From Saprospiraceae bacterium (lineage in GTDB: Bacteria > Bacteroidota > Bacteroidia > Chitinophagales > Saprospiraceae), in NCBI GenBank assembly GCA_020848695.1, contig JADLHT010000011.1, positions 1 to 34,729 on the forward strand: DNA of 34,729 nucleotides, read 5' to 3'. Made by a program: the position numbers and the translations under genes. This document shows, piece after piece, positions 1 through 6,821 of the stretch. The notes beneath the pieces are model-generated. The model was not told the origin of the DNA, did no database searches, and saw only the letters and a program-made list of their open reading frames with translations. Within the stretch, counting starts at the first letter, position 1. Every line of letters starts with the position of its first letter.

Positions 1-245
1 ATACCGCGTAACGACACAGGTCGGAATTTAAATTTGGAATTAGTGTTACAAAATTAATTCCAACAGATAAGTTTTTACTTTGAGATTGCTTTCTTTTTAA
101 AAGATAATGATTGGGGCTTGTTCAACGGTTAGGTATTTACGAGGTAGCTGCCAACCCAACTGCCAAGAGTGAAATAGAAACCCTTGGTCTTAACGGAAGC
201 AAATATTAGTTGTCGTTGCTTGGCAGCTATCTCCGTAAATACTTT
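1..245. other. Gene-free left exon flank of the group II intron
   Basis: No open reading frame or RNA gene was recognised here. The stretch is AT-rich up to about 115. It then contains GTTCAAC at 120-126 and a long imperfect inverted repeat (133-242) that abuts the intron's 5' end. It probably belongs to the same intergenic region that resumes after the intron at about 2138, because the intron lies just beyond the stop codon of the minus-strand lipoprotein gene. Confidence 0.6.
133..242. repeat. Imperfect inverted repeat abutting the intron 5' end
   Basis: The arm at 133-154 (GTATTTACGAGGTAGCTGCC plus AA) is the reverse complement of 220-242 apart from one extra base and one mismatch. A 65-nt loop separates the arms. 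The right arm is followed by TTT and then the intron. A structured target fits group II introns of class C, which insert beside terminator hairpins or integron attC hairpins. The loop is too long for a normal terminator, and a full pair of attC core sites is not visible, so the role is open. Confidence 0.6.
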
Positions 246-776
246 GTGTGCGCCACGAATGGCAAATATACTGAATTAAAGAATTGAGTATTACAATCTA
301 GAGAGTGAAAGTCTCTTATACGCCGAGTAACGACCGTAAGTATTAGCAAGCTGCAAGGTGAGATGAAGTGATTCATGGACTGAAGTAAGCAGGACTGCAA
401 AAGTTGGTACTGACGAACAGAGCCTGCCCCGTTTCAACGGGGAACTAAATATGAGGCTTAGTGCTTGGGTAATGCAGCACATCATGCAAAAGCCCCAAGA
501 AAGAATAAACTAAGTAGATTCAGCGGGCATCAATGGAGAGATTATTGTCTTACCGTGGGAGATCTCTGTAATCATGAAATGATAGAGCCGAGAAGTCAGC
601 AGAGGTCATAGTAATCCAAGATACGAGCCTGAAATGCAAAAGCCATAATCAGGAAGACTCACAGGATGAAGGACTGAACGTAGAGTTGTTTCAGATTTTA
701 CTAGGAATGGGTAACCATAGCCAGTATTAAATGAGACATGAAAGTGAATGTATATTAATGAAAAAAAAATCCAGAG

Positions 777-2048
777 ATGATTGAACAGGTACTACATCCA
801 AGAAATCTTGAAAGAGCAATGCAACAAGTAATTGCCAACAGAGGAAGTGCTGGAATCGATCGTAAGCAGGTGGAAGAATTATCCACTTACATGCGCGATA
901 ACAGAATTCAACTTATACAAGATCTGAAAGATGGAAAATATCTTCCAACAATCATTAGAGGAAAGACAATTCCAAAGGGAAGAGGAAAGACTCTACTACT
1001 AGGAATACCGACAGTTGTGGACAGAATGTTGCAGCAAGCTGTAGCACAATGTATCATGTATCCATTCGAAAAAGAATTCGTAAATACATGTTATGGATTT
1101 AGACCCAATAAGAATACAAGGCAAGCCGTTGCAAAATCATTGGAATATATACATGAAGGAAAATGTCATATAATTGACATTGACTTAAAGAATATCATTG
1201 ACGAAGTAGATCATTGTCTATTGTTAAATTTGATTTATCAAAAAGTCAAATGTCCGATAGTCATGCGCTTAATCCGAAAATGGTTAAGAGTACCTATTGA
1301 CATTAACGGCAAACTAACAAAGCGAAGAAAAGGAGTACCAAAAGGAAGTCCAATCAGTCGACTTTTATCAAACATCCTTCTTTATGAAATGGATAAGGAA
1401 TTACGGAAAGGAGGACATGCATTTGTTAGATATGCAGATGCCTTTAGTATTTATGTAAACACAAAATCAGAAGCGAAGGAAGCAGGTAATTCAATATATT
1501 TATTTTTGAAAGACAAACTGCATCTTCCAATCAACCGAGAGAAAAGTGGACTGCGAAAACCAGCACAATTTTCGATACTCGGATTCCGATTTGTGCCGAC
1601 ATACATAAAAGGCGATAAAAACAAATATCAATTAACAGTAAGCGACAAAGCATGGACAAAACTCAAACAAAAGCTGAAAGAAATCACACGTAAGACTAAA
1701 CCCATTAAGTTGATAGATCGAATCAACAAGATCAAAGAAATCCAGAGAGGCTGGCTCAATTATTTTCGAGGAGCTAACATATATGGAAGACTAAGTGATT
1801 TAGATGGATGGCTACGTAATCGATTACGATATTGTATATGGCACGATTAGAAGAAACCAGAAAGGAAGAGAAAGCACCTCATTCAACTGGGAGTAAGACA
1901 AGACGATTCCTACTCATGGAGTCGATCACGAATGGGAGGCAGGGCAATTGCACAGAGTCCAATACTAAAGACCACCATCACAGTTCAGCGATTAAAGCAA
2001 CGGGGCTACATTTCATTATCCGATCAATACTACATGATCAATCATTGA
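777..2048 (+). pseudogene. ltrA: Group II intron reverse transcriptase/maturase, inactivated
   Basis: In the intact state this protein would copy the intron RNA into DNA at a new site and help splicing. The reading frame is interrupted by TAG at 1848-1850 after residue 357 (HD*KKPERK). The same frame continues to TGA at 2046-2048, so the ancestral protein was about 423 residues, and the stop fits a Trp TGG to TAG change. The catalytic YADD box reads YADA (residues 219-222), the usual PQG of motif 4 reads PKG, and the usual PLSPLLSN reads PISRLLSN. The usual FFDEVDH reads IIDEVDH, while the Asp of DIDL is kept. The maturase (domain X) region, with RGWLNYFRG, lies before the stop, and the lost tail holds the conserved end region. 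There is no C-terminal HNH endonuclease. Several separate lesions at catalytic positions argue for a dead enzyme rather than a sequencing error. Confidence 0.88.
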
Positions 2049-2054
2049 CTTTGC

Positions 2055-2137
2055 GAACCGCCGTATACGAGACCCGTACGTACGGTGGTGTGAGAGGCGT
2101 ACCTTGTTAGAAATCTAACAAGGTCGTCTACTCGATT
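2055..2137 (+). ncRNA. Group II intron domains V and VI
   Basis: Domain V: CCGCCGTA (2058-2065) pairs with TACGGTGG (2081-2088), and TACG (2066-2069) pairs with CGTA (2075-2078). This leaves a 2-nt bulge CG at 2079-2080, the hallmark shape of the catalytic domain V. Domain VI: CCTTGTTAGA pairs with TCTAACAAGG (2102-2123). An outer helix brings A2130 into a bulge 6-7 nt before the 3' end, as expected for the branch point. Both domains look structurally intact, unlike the reverse transcriptase. Confidence 0.8.
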
Positions 2138-2151
2138 ACCTGCTGGCCTTC

Positions 2152-2595
2152 TTAATTGTCAATTCTCAGAAAGTCACCTTTCATATTGAATTCCAAGTCC
2201 AGTCCATTGTCAAGTTGAACCTGTTGATTTTTATCGTCTAATTCCCAGTCTGTAATGAAATTGGTCGGATAGTTAGTTGTTACATATTGAAGAATTTTAT
2301 CAGGAATAACAGAGTTTGGCAATTGAGCTATTCCGTCAATGTCAATTATTTCTTTCTTGCGATTAAACTCCAAACTGATACTTTCAGACAATAGAATGTC
2401 ATAAGTCTTAGTTAAACCATCTATGTCCTTTATTACTTGAACAATCGTATTGTTTGGAAAATGTGTCGAAATGTAACTCGTAACTTCACTTGGAAGGTCG
2501 GTAGAAGGGATAATTTCTTCTTTGTCACAACTTGTCAATGTAAAAGCAAGTACTGTCGCCATAAGCGAAATTTTCATTAAATTTTTTCTATTCAT
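2152..2595 (-). CDS. PepSY-like (DUF2874) lipoprotein
   Basis: A predicted lipoprotein of 147 residues. The N-terminus is a basic, hydrophobic signal ending in a lipobox LTSC (Cys23), followed by DKEE. An Asp/Glu-rich start of the mature protein is common for exported lipoproteins in this phylum. Two related units of about 55 residues follow (about 33-83 and 90-147). Each begins with a helix (LPSEVTSYISTHFPNNTIVQ; LQYVTTNYPTNFITDWELDD) and then beta strands with LEFN and an acidic D-x-D end. This is the pattern of PepSY-like/beta-lactamase-inhibitor-like proteins of Bacteroidota. No enzyme function is known to me. Met7 is an alternative start. The intron ends about 15 bp past its stop codon, on the opposite strand. 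Confidence 0.75.
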   Translation of the reverse strand: MNRKNLMKISLMATVLAFTLTSCDKEEIIPSTDLPSEVTSYISTHFPNNTIVQVIKDIDGLTKTYDILLSESISLEFNRKKEIIDIDGIAQLPNSVIPDKILQYVTTNYPTNFITDWELDDKNQQVQLDNGLDLEFNMKGDFLRIDN

Positions 2596-3069
2596 TTTTT
2601 TGTATTTATATGTTTTCGCTACTCTATTTTGGATTTTCGCATTCTCCGATTTTTTGTTAACAATTTATTTGTCTGGTTGTTCATTAGGCTTGCCGATAAC
2701 TCCAAGTAAAGTTGATTTTACAAGAATAGAAATAATTAGATCGGATCAACTTTTCGAGTTGGACAGGCCCCGAGATGGAAGATAAGATATAGGGAATCTC
2801 TTTAATACTTGGACTGGATATCATGGAGAATTATTTCATTTAAAAATTCAGTGAATACAAAAATAGAAATTTTTCAGCACCCTGTAAGATTGAATTCTTA
2901 AAATATCTTTGTATAAATTGGAATTTTATGGGTATTATGGGATTTTGGACATGGGGGTTCCGTTGGCTTGGGAATAATAGTGCGCAGGATTAGTGGGGGC
3001 GATCTTCATATTAGGCGGGGAGTTGCCTGGCTTTGAGAGAAAATTGCTGTGGAAAAACAACAAAATTCA
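2596..3069. other. Gene-free stretch, no recognised content
   Basis: AT-rich to 2900, with a short G-rich patch at 2940-3020. Short open frames here do not resemble proteins I know. It may contain the remains of the element whose transposase end follows at about 3073, but I see nothing that shows this. Confidence 0.4.
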
Positions 3070-3072
3070 AAA

Positions 3073-3376
3073 AGATTGACGACTCCATTTACAAACCCTT
3101 ATAAGATAAATTGCACAGCAAATTACAAACAAGCTATGCCAACGTATGAGTAAAATCAGATCCAAGACCGTAGAACCAGTCTTAGGAACATTAATGAATT
3201 TTCTTGGCATGAGAAGAGTGCATACACGAGGAATTGAAGCGGCTAAAAAACATACCCTCATGGCATCGTTATGTTATAATCTTAAAAAACTCATGAAGCA
3301 TTCCAATCCAAAAACAAAAACCTTCGCCCAAAGCTTCGAAAAATTTGAAACAGCAGTAAAAAGTTCAGTATTTTGA
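3073..3376 (+). pseudogene. Transposase C-terminal fragment (DDE, IS1182-like)
   Basis: The frame beginning at 3146 encodes 76 residues, with STVEPVLG-like TVEPVLGTLMNFLGMRRVHT, then RGIEAAKKHTLMASLCYNLK. This is the end of DDE transposases of the IS1182/IS4-like type, in which the Glu of VEPV is the last catalytic residue. The rest of the protein is missing. Upstream, the frame at 3073-3138 (PFTNPYKINCTANYKQAM) looks like its continuation. A one-base insertion near 3139 would join the two (YKQAM-QRMSK). No terminal inverted repeats or target duplications are visible. It is a truncated relic and marks the region as a former insertion site. Family assignment is from memory of the motif. Confidence 0.7.
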
Positions 3377-3481
3377 AATCAATTAATCTTCAATTCAATA
3401 CAGTGCCCTATCACTCTATAACTAAAATCAAATTGTAGATTTTGATTACGAATATTATTTTCAATTATAACTCTAACGGAT

Positions 3482-3613
3482 TCAATTTTTTTTACCTGTG
3501 CAACGGTCACTGAAGATGTGCGTATGTGCTTCGTTTTCAATAACTTTCCACCTAAGTTCTTCAAGAATTTCTTTGGTTACTGATTCTGCCAAGCCATATT
3601 CGGAGTATTCGTA
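3482..3613 (-). pseudogene. Possible HsdR N-terminal remnant
   Basis: Directly after the hipT stop codon, an open stretch of 43 codons in another frame reads YEYSEYGLAESVTKEILEEL, followed by RWKVIENEAH, and ends at a TGA. It has no start codon. The pattern SEYGLxE...ILEELxW resembles the N-terminus of type I restriction enzyme R subunits, which begin with a LVE...ELGW helix. On its own this is weak. With the HsdS-like tail on the other side of the hip operon it fits a decayed hsdS-[hip]-hsdR arrangement. The next short frame (3379-3564, minus) has no recognised features. Confidence 0.35.
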
Positions 3614-3615
3614 AC

Positions 3616-4602
3616 TTATTCTTTTGTCAGCTTGTTATATCTTGTTTGATAAGCCTGTAAATAGTTTCTTTTTATACTATGATTTAAAAATGAGGCTTCA
3701 ATAAGTCCTGCTATTTTATTTTGACCAGACAATAATTCATCCCATATTTTATTTACCTGTTTCTCACTCATCCCTGCTTCTTCCGCCAGTGCGTGGAACT
3801 GTTTCATTATTTTTCCCTGAGCTTTATTCCTCGGCAATAATCCGTCTTCAAGGGCAAAATCCTGGTCATTGATGTGTATTCTGCTATTTAGCAAATCGTA
3901 AGCTGGACTTAACTGAAAATCACCGTGAGGAGTCTCTATGAGCGAAAAATTTTTATAATGTGCATCACCATTCGAAAATAAATAATTAAAACCAATCAGC
4001 TTATAAAGTTTTGGAGCTTCAGTTATGTAAGCAGGTAAATGTATTTTCATCAGCTCAAATAGTTCTAGATAATTGCCGACGTATTTATAATTTTCTCCAT
4101 GAGTTTGCGGAGATCTTTCAGCAAGTGATGCAAAGTCTTCTTTTGCCCATTTAGTGCCATCATCTTTTACATCAAACCGTTTGGTAATATAACCCGGAGC
4201 CCCGTTCTTAAAAAATATCATTGCATTGGAAGCCGTATCAATATTGAAAACCTGCTGTGCAATTTGCATGGTGAGATGTTCATTAGCTGGCATTTGGTCA
4301 AAGTTTTTTGCTCCCGCAAAAGCCGGCTTCAGGATATAAGTGCCCCGTTCGCCTTCTTTTGTCAGACGTAATTTATTTTTTTCAAGCAAAACAGAGTATT
4401 TAACTTGAATTCCTGAAATGGAAATACGTTTTTGATTTTCTAAATAGAGTTCATCGGTTGATTCGTCGGCTGTCGGAGCATAGTAAGGTAATATATGACT
4501 GACAGTTCTCTTGTTGAAAACACGATTAAGACAAGGCCGGCTGTATGTATTAAAACCTTCAGCAAGAGTTCCCGGGCAATATTTTATTTCAGGTAAGCTC
4601 AT
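3616..4602 (-). CDS. hipT: HipT-like serine/threonine kinase toxin
   Basis: The kinase of a HipBST-type toxin-antitoxin system, 328 residues. Kinases of this family phosphorylate an aminoacyl-tRNA synthetase (HipT of enteropathogenic E. coli targets TrpS) and so stop translation. It lacks the N-terminal subdomain of HipA, which is encoded separately by the preceding gene. Visible features: the glycine-rich loop motif SISG at 61-64 (S61 and S63 match the autophosphorylated SIS serines of HipT), the ATP-binding Lys in YILKP (K92), the catalytic loop NGDAHYKN (D213, N218), and the metal-binding Asp in AYDLL (D236). All are intact, so an active kinase is predicted. The ATG overlaps the end of hipS by 4 bases (ATGA), giving coupled translation. 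The substrate cannot be read from the sequence. Confidence 0.88.
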   Translation of the reverse strand: MSLPEIKYCPGTLAEGFNTYSRPCLNRVFNKRTVSHILPYYAPTADESTDELYLENQKRISISGIQVKYSVLLEKNKLRLTKEGERGTYILKPAFAGAKNFDQMPANEHLTMQIAQQVFNIDTASNAMIFFKNGAPGYITKRFDVKDDGTKWAKEDFASLAERSPQTHGENYKYVGNYLELFELMKIHLPAYITEAPKLYKLIGFNYLFSNGDAHYKNFSLIETPHGDFQLSPAYDLLNSRIHINDQDFALEDGLLPRNKAQGKIMKQFHALAEEAGMSEKQVNKIWDELLSGQNKIAGLIEASFLNHSIKRNYLQAYQTRYNKLTKE

Positions 4603-4925
4603 AGATTAATTTTTTTAATAGTTACTGCTCCTATCGTGTCATTTCGTGCTGTGGCAATCAATAATCCAAATGCGTCATCAGGGTCAATACGCAACTGCCG
4701 ACAAGCCACTTGTTTATTTGAACCCTCGGGCAACATGTTGAAAAAGAAAGGAAATAGAAATTTTGAATGGTAGGGCTGCGATGATTTAGGCAATGTTAAA
4801 CTGATGGCGGGTTTATCCTTATCGATCATCCACAAGGAATTGTAGGAAAATGTAAAGCTACCATGGTCATCTTGTATGATTTCACCGGCTTCTTCTTCCT
4901 TATAAAATACTTTTGCTTTTCTCAT
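4599..4925 (-). CDS. hipS: HipS-like small antitoxin (HipA N-terminal subdomain)
   Basis: A protein of 108 residues that matches only the N-terminal subdomain of HipA. It has strands around KVFYKEEEAGEI and FTFSY, then SLTLP, FPFFFNMLPEG, and a helical end with DDAFGLL and DTIGAV. In E. coli HipBST the equivalent HipS is the antitoxin that inhibits HipT, while HipB augments it and binds DNA. Length and position between hipB and hipT fit that system. The gene begins 4 bases after the hipB stop and overlaps hipT by ATGA. Because the split lies exactly at a domain border and the overlap is of the normal coupling type, this is a genuine three-gene system rather than a frameshifted hipA. Antitoxin function is inferred from the family. 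Confidence 0.83.
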   Translation of the reverse strand: MRKAKVFYKEEEAGEIIQDDHGSFTFSYNSLWMIDKDKPAISLTLPKSSQPYHSKFLFPFFFNMLPEGSNKQVACRQLRIDPDDAFGLLIATARNDTIGAVTIKKINL

Positions 4926-4929
4926 TCAA

Positions 4930-5142
4930 TCAAAGTTTTTTGTTTCTTACTTCCAATTTTAATTCCATACCCAATACATTGGCTAGTTTATGTATTGTGT
5001 TTACCGTGGGATTACCTTTGCCACTTTCAAAATGCTTCAATGTTCGTAAACCAACACCCGAAAGCTCAGCCAGTGTTTCCTGACTTACTTTTAGTGTTTC
5101 ACGCCTTTCCTTTATGGTTTGTATTAATTTACTTTGGTGCAT
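4930..5142 (-). CDS. hipB: HipB-like XRE-family DNA-binding antitoxin
   Basis: A protein of 70 residues with one helix-turn-helix domain of the Cro/C1 type over nearly its full length (about 8-62: IKERRETLKVSQETLAELSG, then VGLRTLKHFESGKGNPTVNT). The tail ELKLEVRNKKL resembles the beta-lid by which HipB dimers form. It is expected to repress the operon by binding palindromes in the promoter and to take part in neutralising the kinase. It is the first gene of the hipB-hipS-hipT operon, with a consensus promoter and a strong inverted repeat 20-77 bp upstream of its ATG. Confidence 0.85.
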   Translation of the reverse strand: MHQSKLIQTIKERRETLKVSQETLAELSGVGLRTLKHFESGKGNPTVNTIHKLANVLGMELKLEVRNKKL

Positions 5143-5161
5143 TATATGGCTCTTTTGACTG

Positions 5162-5192
5162 CAAAAGTAGCATTTTATTATATAATTACAAA
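5162..5192 (-). promoter_or_regulatory. Bacteroidota-type promoter of the hip operon
   Basis: Read on the minus strand, TTTG (5192-5189) is followed after 19 bases by TACTTTTG (5169-5162). This matches the -33/-7 consensus TTTG-N19-TAnnTTTG of Bacteroidota. Transcription should start near 5155, about a dozen bases before the hipB ATG. Confidence 0.75.
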
Positions 5193-5219
5193 TAAAAGTG
5201 CCGTGTATTGCACTTTTAT
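5192..5219. promoter_or_regulatory. Predicted HipB operator palindrome
   Basis: ATAAAAGTGC (5192-5201), an 8-base spacer, then its perfect reverse complement GCACTTTTAT (5210-5219). It touches the -33 element of the hip promoter. E. coli HipB also binds short arms separated by 8 bases (TATCC-N8-GGATA), so the geometry fits an autoregulatory operator. A looser copy of the half-site (AAAAGTAGCATTTTAT) lies at 5163-5178, over the -7 element. Confidence 0.65.
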
Positions 5220-5276
5220 ATGCTACTTCGCGAAATGATTAGGAAATAAGATTTAATAGTATTTTTTATAGCTCTA

Positions 5277-5345
5277 TTAAGCTTCAATCAGCCCCGTTAT
5301 CAGCCGTGTCAATAAAATATCTCTTGCTTCCAACTGTAAATGGTA
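5277..5345 (-). pseudogene. Type I restriction HsdS C-terminal tail remnant
   Basis: On the minus strand an open stretch ending at TAA reads YHLQLEARDILLTRLITGLI, then EA. This resembles the typical C-terminal end of type I restriction specificity subunits (L-x-x-x-R-D-x-L-L-P-R-L-M-x-G-x-I). A stop codon lies immediately upstream and no long reading frame leads into it, so only the tail survives. It lies on the same strand as, and just upstream of, the hip operon. The match is made from memory of the motif and covers only 22 residues. Confidence 0.45.
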
Positions 5346-5532
5346 TTAGCGAATATGTTCATCATTAGGTTTTGTCATCTCTTTAAGTTAGTCCGTGTCA
5401 TGTCAGCACTGTCGTCAAATAGCATTGTCCGTAACTCTTAGGTTTACAAGCGAAGAAGCCTTATTTTATTAGTGTTTTGATAGGGTTTGTTCAATGGTAC
5501 TTCTCTAAGATGTATATGGGTATTCCGTGTTA

Positions 5533-5618
5533 CTTCAGCCCCGAACTGAAGCCAAATAAAGGCATACAGTTGATGTCAAAATAAAAATCCCATCCGGGAT
5601 TCTTCAGTCGGAACTGAA
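5533..5618. repeat. Pair of TTCAG-type short hairpins
   Basis: CTTCAG-ccccgaa-CTGAAG (5533-5551) and TTCAGT-cgga-ACTGAA (5603-5618) are two hairpins with similar stems and loops, 50 bp apart. A third half-copy, ATTCTTCAGCCC, lies at about 5649-5660. They resemble REP-like palindromes or decayed copies of a small repeat. No gene lies between them. The remainder of the gap (5346-5680) holds nothing else I recognise. Confidence 0.45.
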
Positions 5619-5680
5619 ACTGAATAGTGAACTAATGCCGGGAACTCAATTCTTCAGCCCATATATCAGAAAACCGCTTG

Positions 5681-6451
5681 TTAGAAGCTGTTTTGCATTA
5701 ATTTTAAGTTAGTCTGCCCTATTAGCATGAACCCTGCTATTTTTAGATCAGCCTTGGTCAGTGTTGACCGTGAAGCAACATTGTCTATGTAACAACGTGC
5801 TGCCGGAACTCTACCGTCTAAATAACATTGTCGTTTTAGCTCCTGAATGAGAAAACTCCCTAATCCTTTTTTACGATGTGTCCTTTCTACTTCAATATAC
5901 AAATCTGCAAACGGAATATTGTAATGAAGAAGAAACCCGCCTGTAGCTAATACTTGTTTGTCCACTTCCAACACGTAGTCGCCAACAGGCTCAGATGTAT
6001 GTTCAAAAACCGTATCATTATCATTACGGCGTCTAAATACTGCTGCATTCATTGTTATAGCTGATGTAAAGCTATCTTCAAATAAAATTACATTTGAATT
6101 TATGTTCTGTCCAAACTGGTATAATAATGATGTCAATAACAAGTCATTACTTTGGACTTCTATAAAATTTGCTTTTGCAGATTTTAACAAGTCAAAAAAA
6201 ATAGTTGCGGATAGTTTCCTGAATGCAGGAATTAAATAAAACTCAAAAACAGTATCTCTGTCATTAATGTTTTCATAGCCTTTGACAGAACCGTAGCCAA
6301 TTTTTTTGTTGTTGTGAACGATGAGATAACTGTCTGTCCAACCACGCACATGACAAGCATCGTATCTGATTTGAAAATTTGTTTCTTGCAGAAACAGATT
6401 TCTTAAATGCAAAATTTCTTTCAGTTCGCTTTTTATTATTTCAAGTGTCAT
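5681..6451 (-). CDS. GNAT-family N-acetyltransferase (two-domain)
   Basis: A protein of 256 residues with the layout of two GNAT folds. The C-terminal unit (about 135-255) has the acetyl-CoA pyrophosphate loop R-x-x-G-x-G as RKKGLG (193-198). It is preceded by the strand ADLYIEVE and followed by the helix that usually packs on the cofactor. The N-terminal unit (about 5-115) has a similar strand, VFEFYLIP, but no glycine loop, so it is probably degenerate and structural. The substrate is not evident. It is on the same strand as the hip operon, 540 bp upstream of hipB, with its own start. It could be part of the same accessory island. Confidence 0.75.
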   Translation of the reverse strand: MTLEIIKSELKEILHLRNLFLQETNFQIRYDACHVRGWTDSYLIVHNNKKIGYGSVKGYENINDRDTVFEFYLIPAFRKLSATIFFDLLKSAKANFIEVQSNDLLLTSLLYQFGQNINSNVILFEDSFTSAITMNAAVFRRRNDNDTVFEHTSEPVGDYVLEVDKQVLATGGFLLHYNIPFADLYIEVERTHRKKGLGSFLIQELKRQCYLDGRVPAARCYIDNVASRSTLTKADLKIAGFMLIGQTNLKLMQNSF

Positions 6452-6821
6452 ATCTGTACTCTCGTTTGTAAATAGCCACTAACACTTAGGAAAGTTAATT
6501 CTTCCATCTAAACATGATAAATAGTAACGGATTAACTTTTCTGGTAGTTATTGCAAATGGCAAATCGATTCTCCAATAATTAACAGGCACTATAAATTTA
6601 AATATAAAATTAACCATTTTGAGAGATCCTTAAAAACATAGAAACGATATTACTGAGGGACAGCAAATAAGCCGACCCTCCTTGCCTCCCCACTCAATTT
6701 TAATACCTCCTAGCGCACTTTTTTATTCAAACTATTTGCTACTTATTTTTTTTAGGAATTTTCAAAAAAAATTTTTAAATTTGAGCTAACATTCATTGAG
6801 TTTATTAATATATATATTACT
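6452..6821. other. AT-rich intergenic region between divergent genes
   Basis: This separates the minus-strand acetyltransferase from the plus-strand sigma factor, so it should hold promoters for both. I find no clear TTTG/TAnnTTTG pair or palindrome. The segment at 6720-6815 is extremely AT-rich. Confidence 0.5.

Larger units (their letters stand above)
246..2137 (+). mobile_element. Group II intron with degraded reverse transcriptase
   Basis: A self-splicing retroelement of about 1.9 kb. The 5' end shows a GUGYG-type start followed by CGCC (GTGTG at 246, or GTGCG at 248). Structured, gene-free RNA of domains I-III fills 250-770, and the reverse transcriptase lies in domain IV (777-2048). 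A clear domain V hairpin (2058-2088) and a domain VI stem with a candidate branch A at 2130 precede the 3' end at about 2136/2137. AAGTATT at 338-344 could pair with exon AATACTT at 238-244 as EBS1-IBS1. Its orientation is opposite to the lipoprotein gene just downstream. Mobility is doubtful because the reverse transcriptase is damaged. The RNA may still splice with help from a maturase elsewhere. Exact ends are uncertain by a few bases. Confidence 0.85.

Noticed and set aside
120-245. Firm call of an integron attC site
   Set aside because: Only one possible core site was seen, the matching RYYYAAC is absent on the other side of the intron, and no integrase gene is present. Kept only as a hypothesis.
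291-485. Minus-strand open frame of 64 codons
   Set aside because: Lies inside the structured RNA part of the group II intron and resembles no protein.
1832-2110. Plus-strand 92-codon frame after the reverse transcriptase
   Set aside because: It is in another frame. The true continuation of the reverse transcriptase is in the original frame after the TAG at 1848, ending at 2048.
3379-3564. Minus-strand 61-codon frame
   Set aside because: Starts at a TTG, has no recognised motif, and overlaps a more protein-like stretch in another frame. Probably decay of the same former gene.
4599-4925. Reading hipS and hipT as one frameshifted hipA
   Set aside because: The break is exactly at a domain border with a clean ATGA overlap, and the SISG loop is the HipT form, so a natural split system explains it better.
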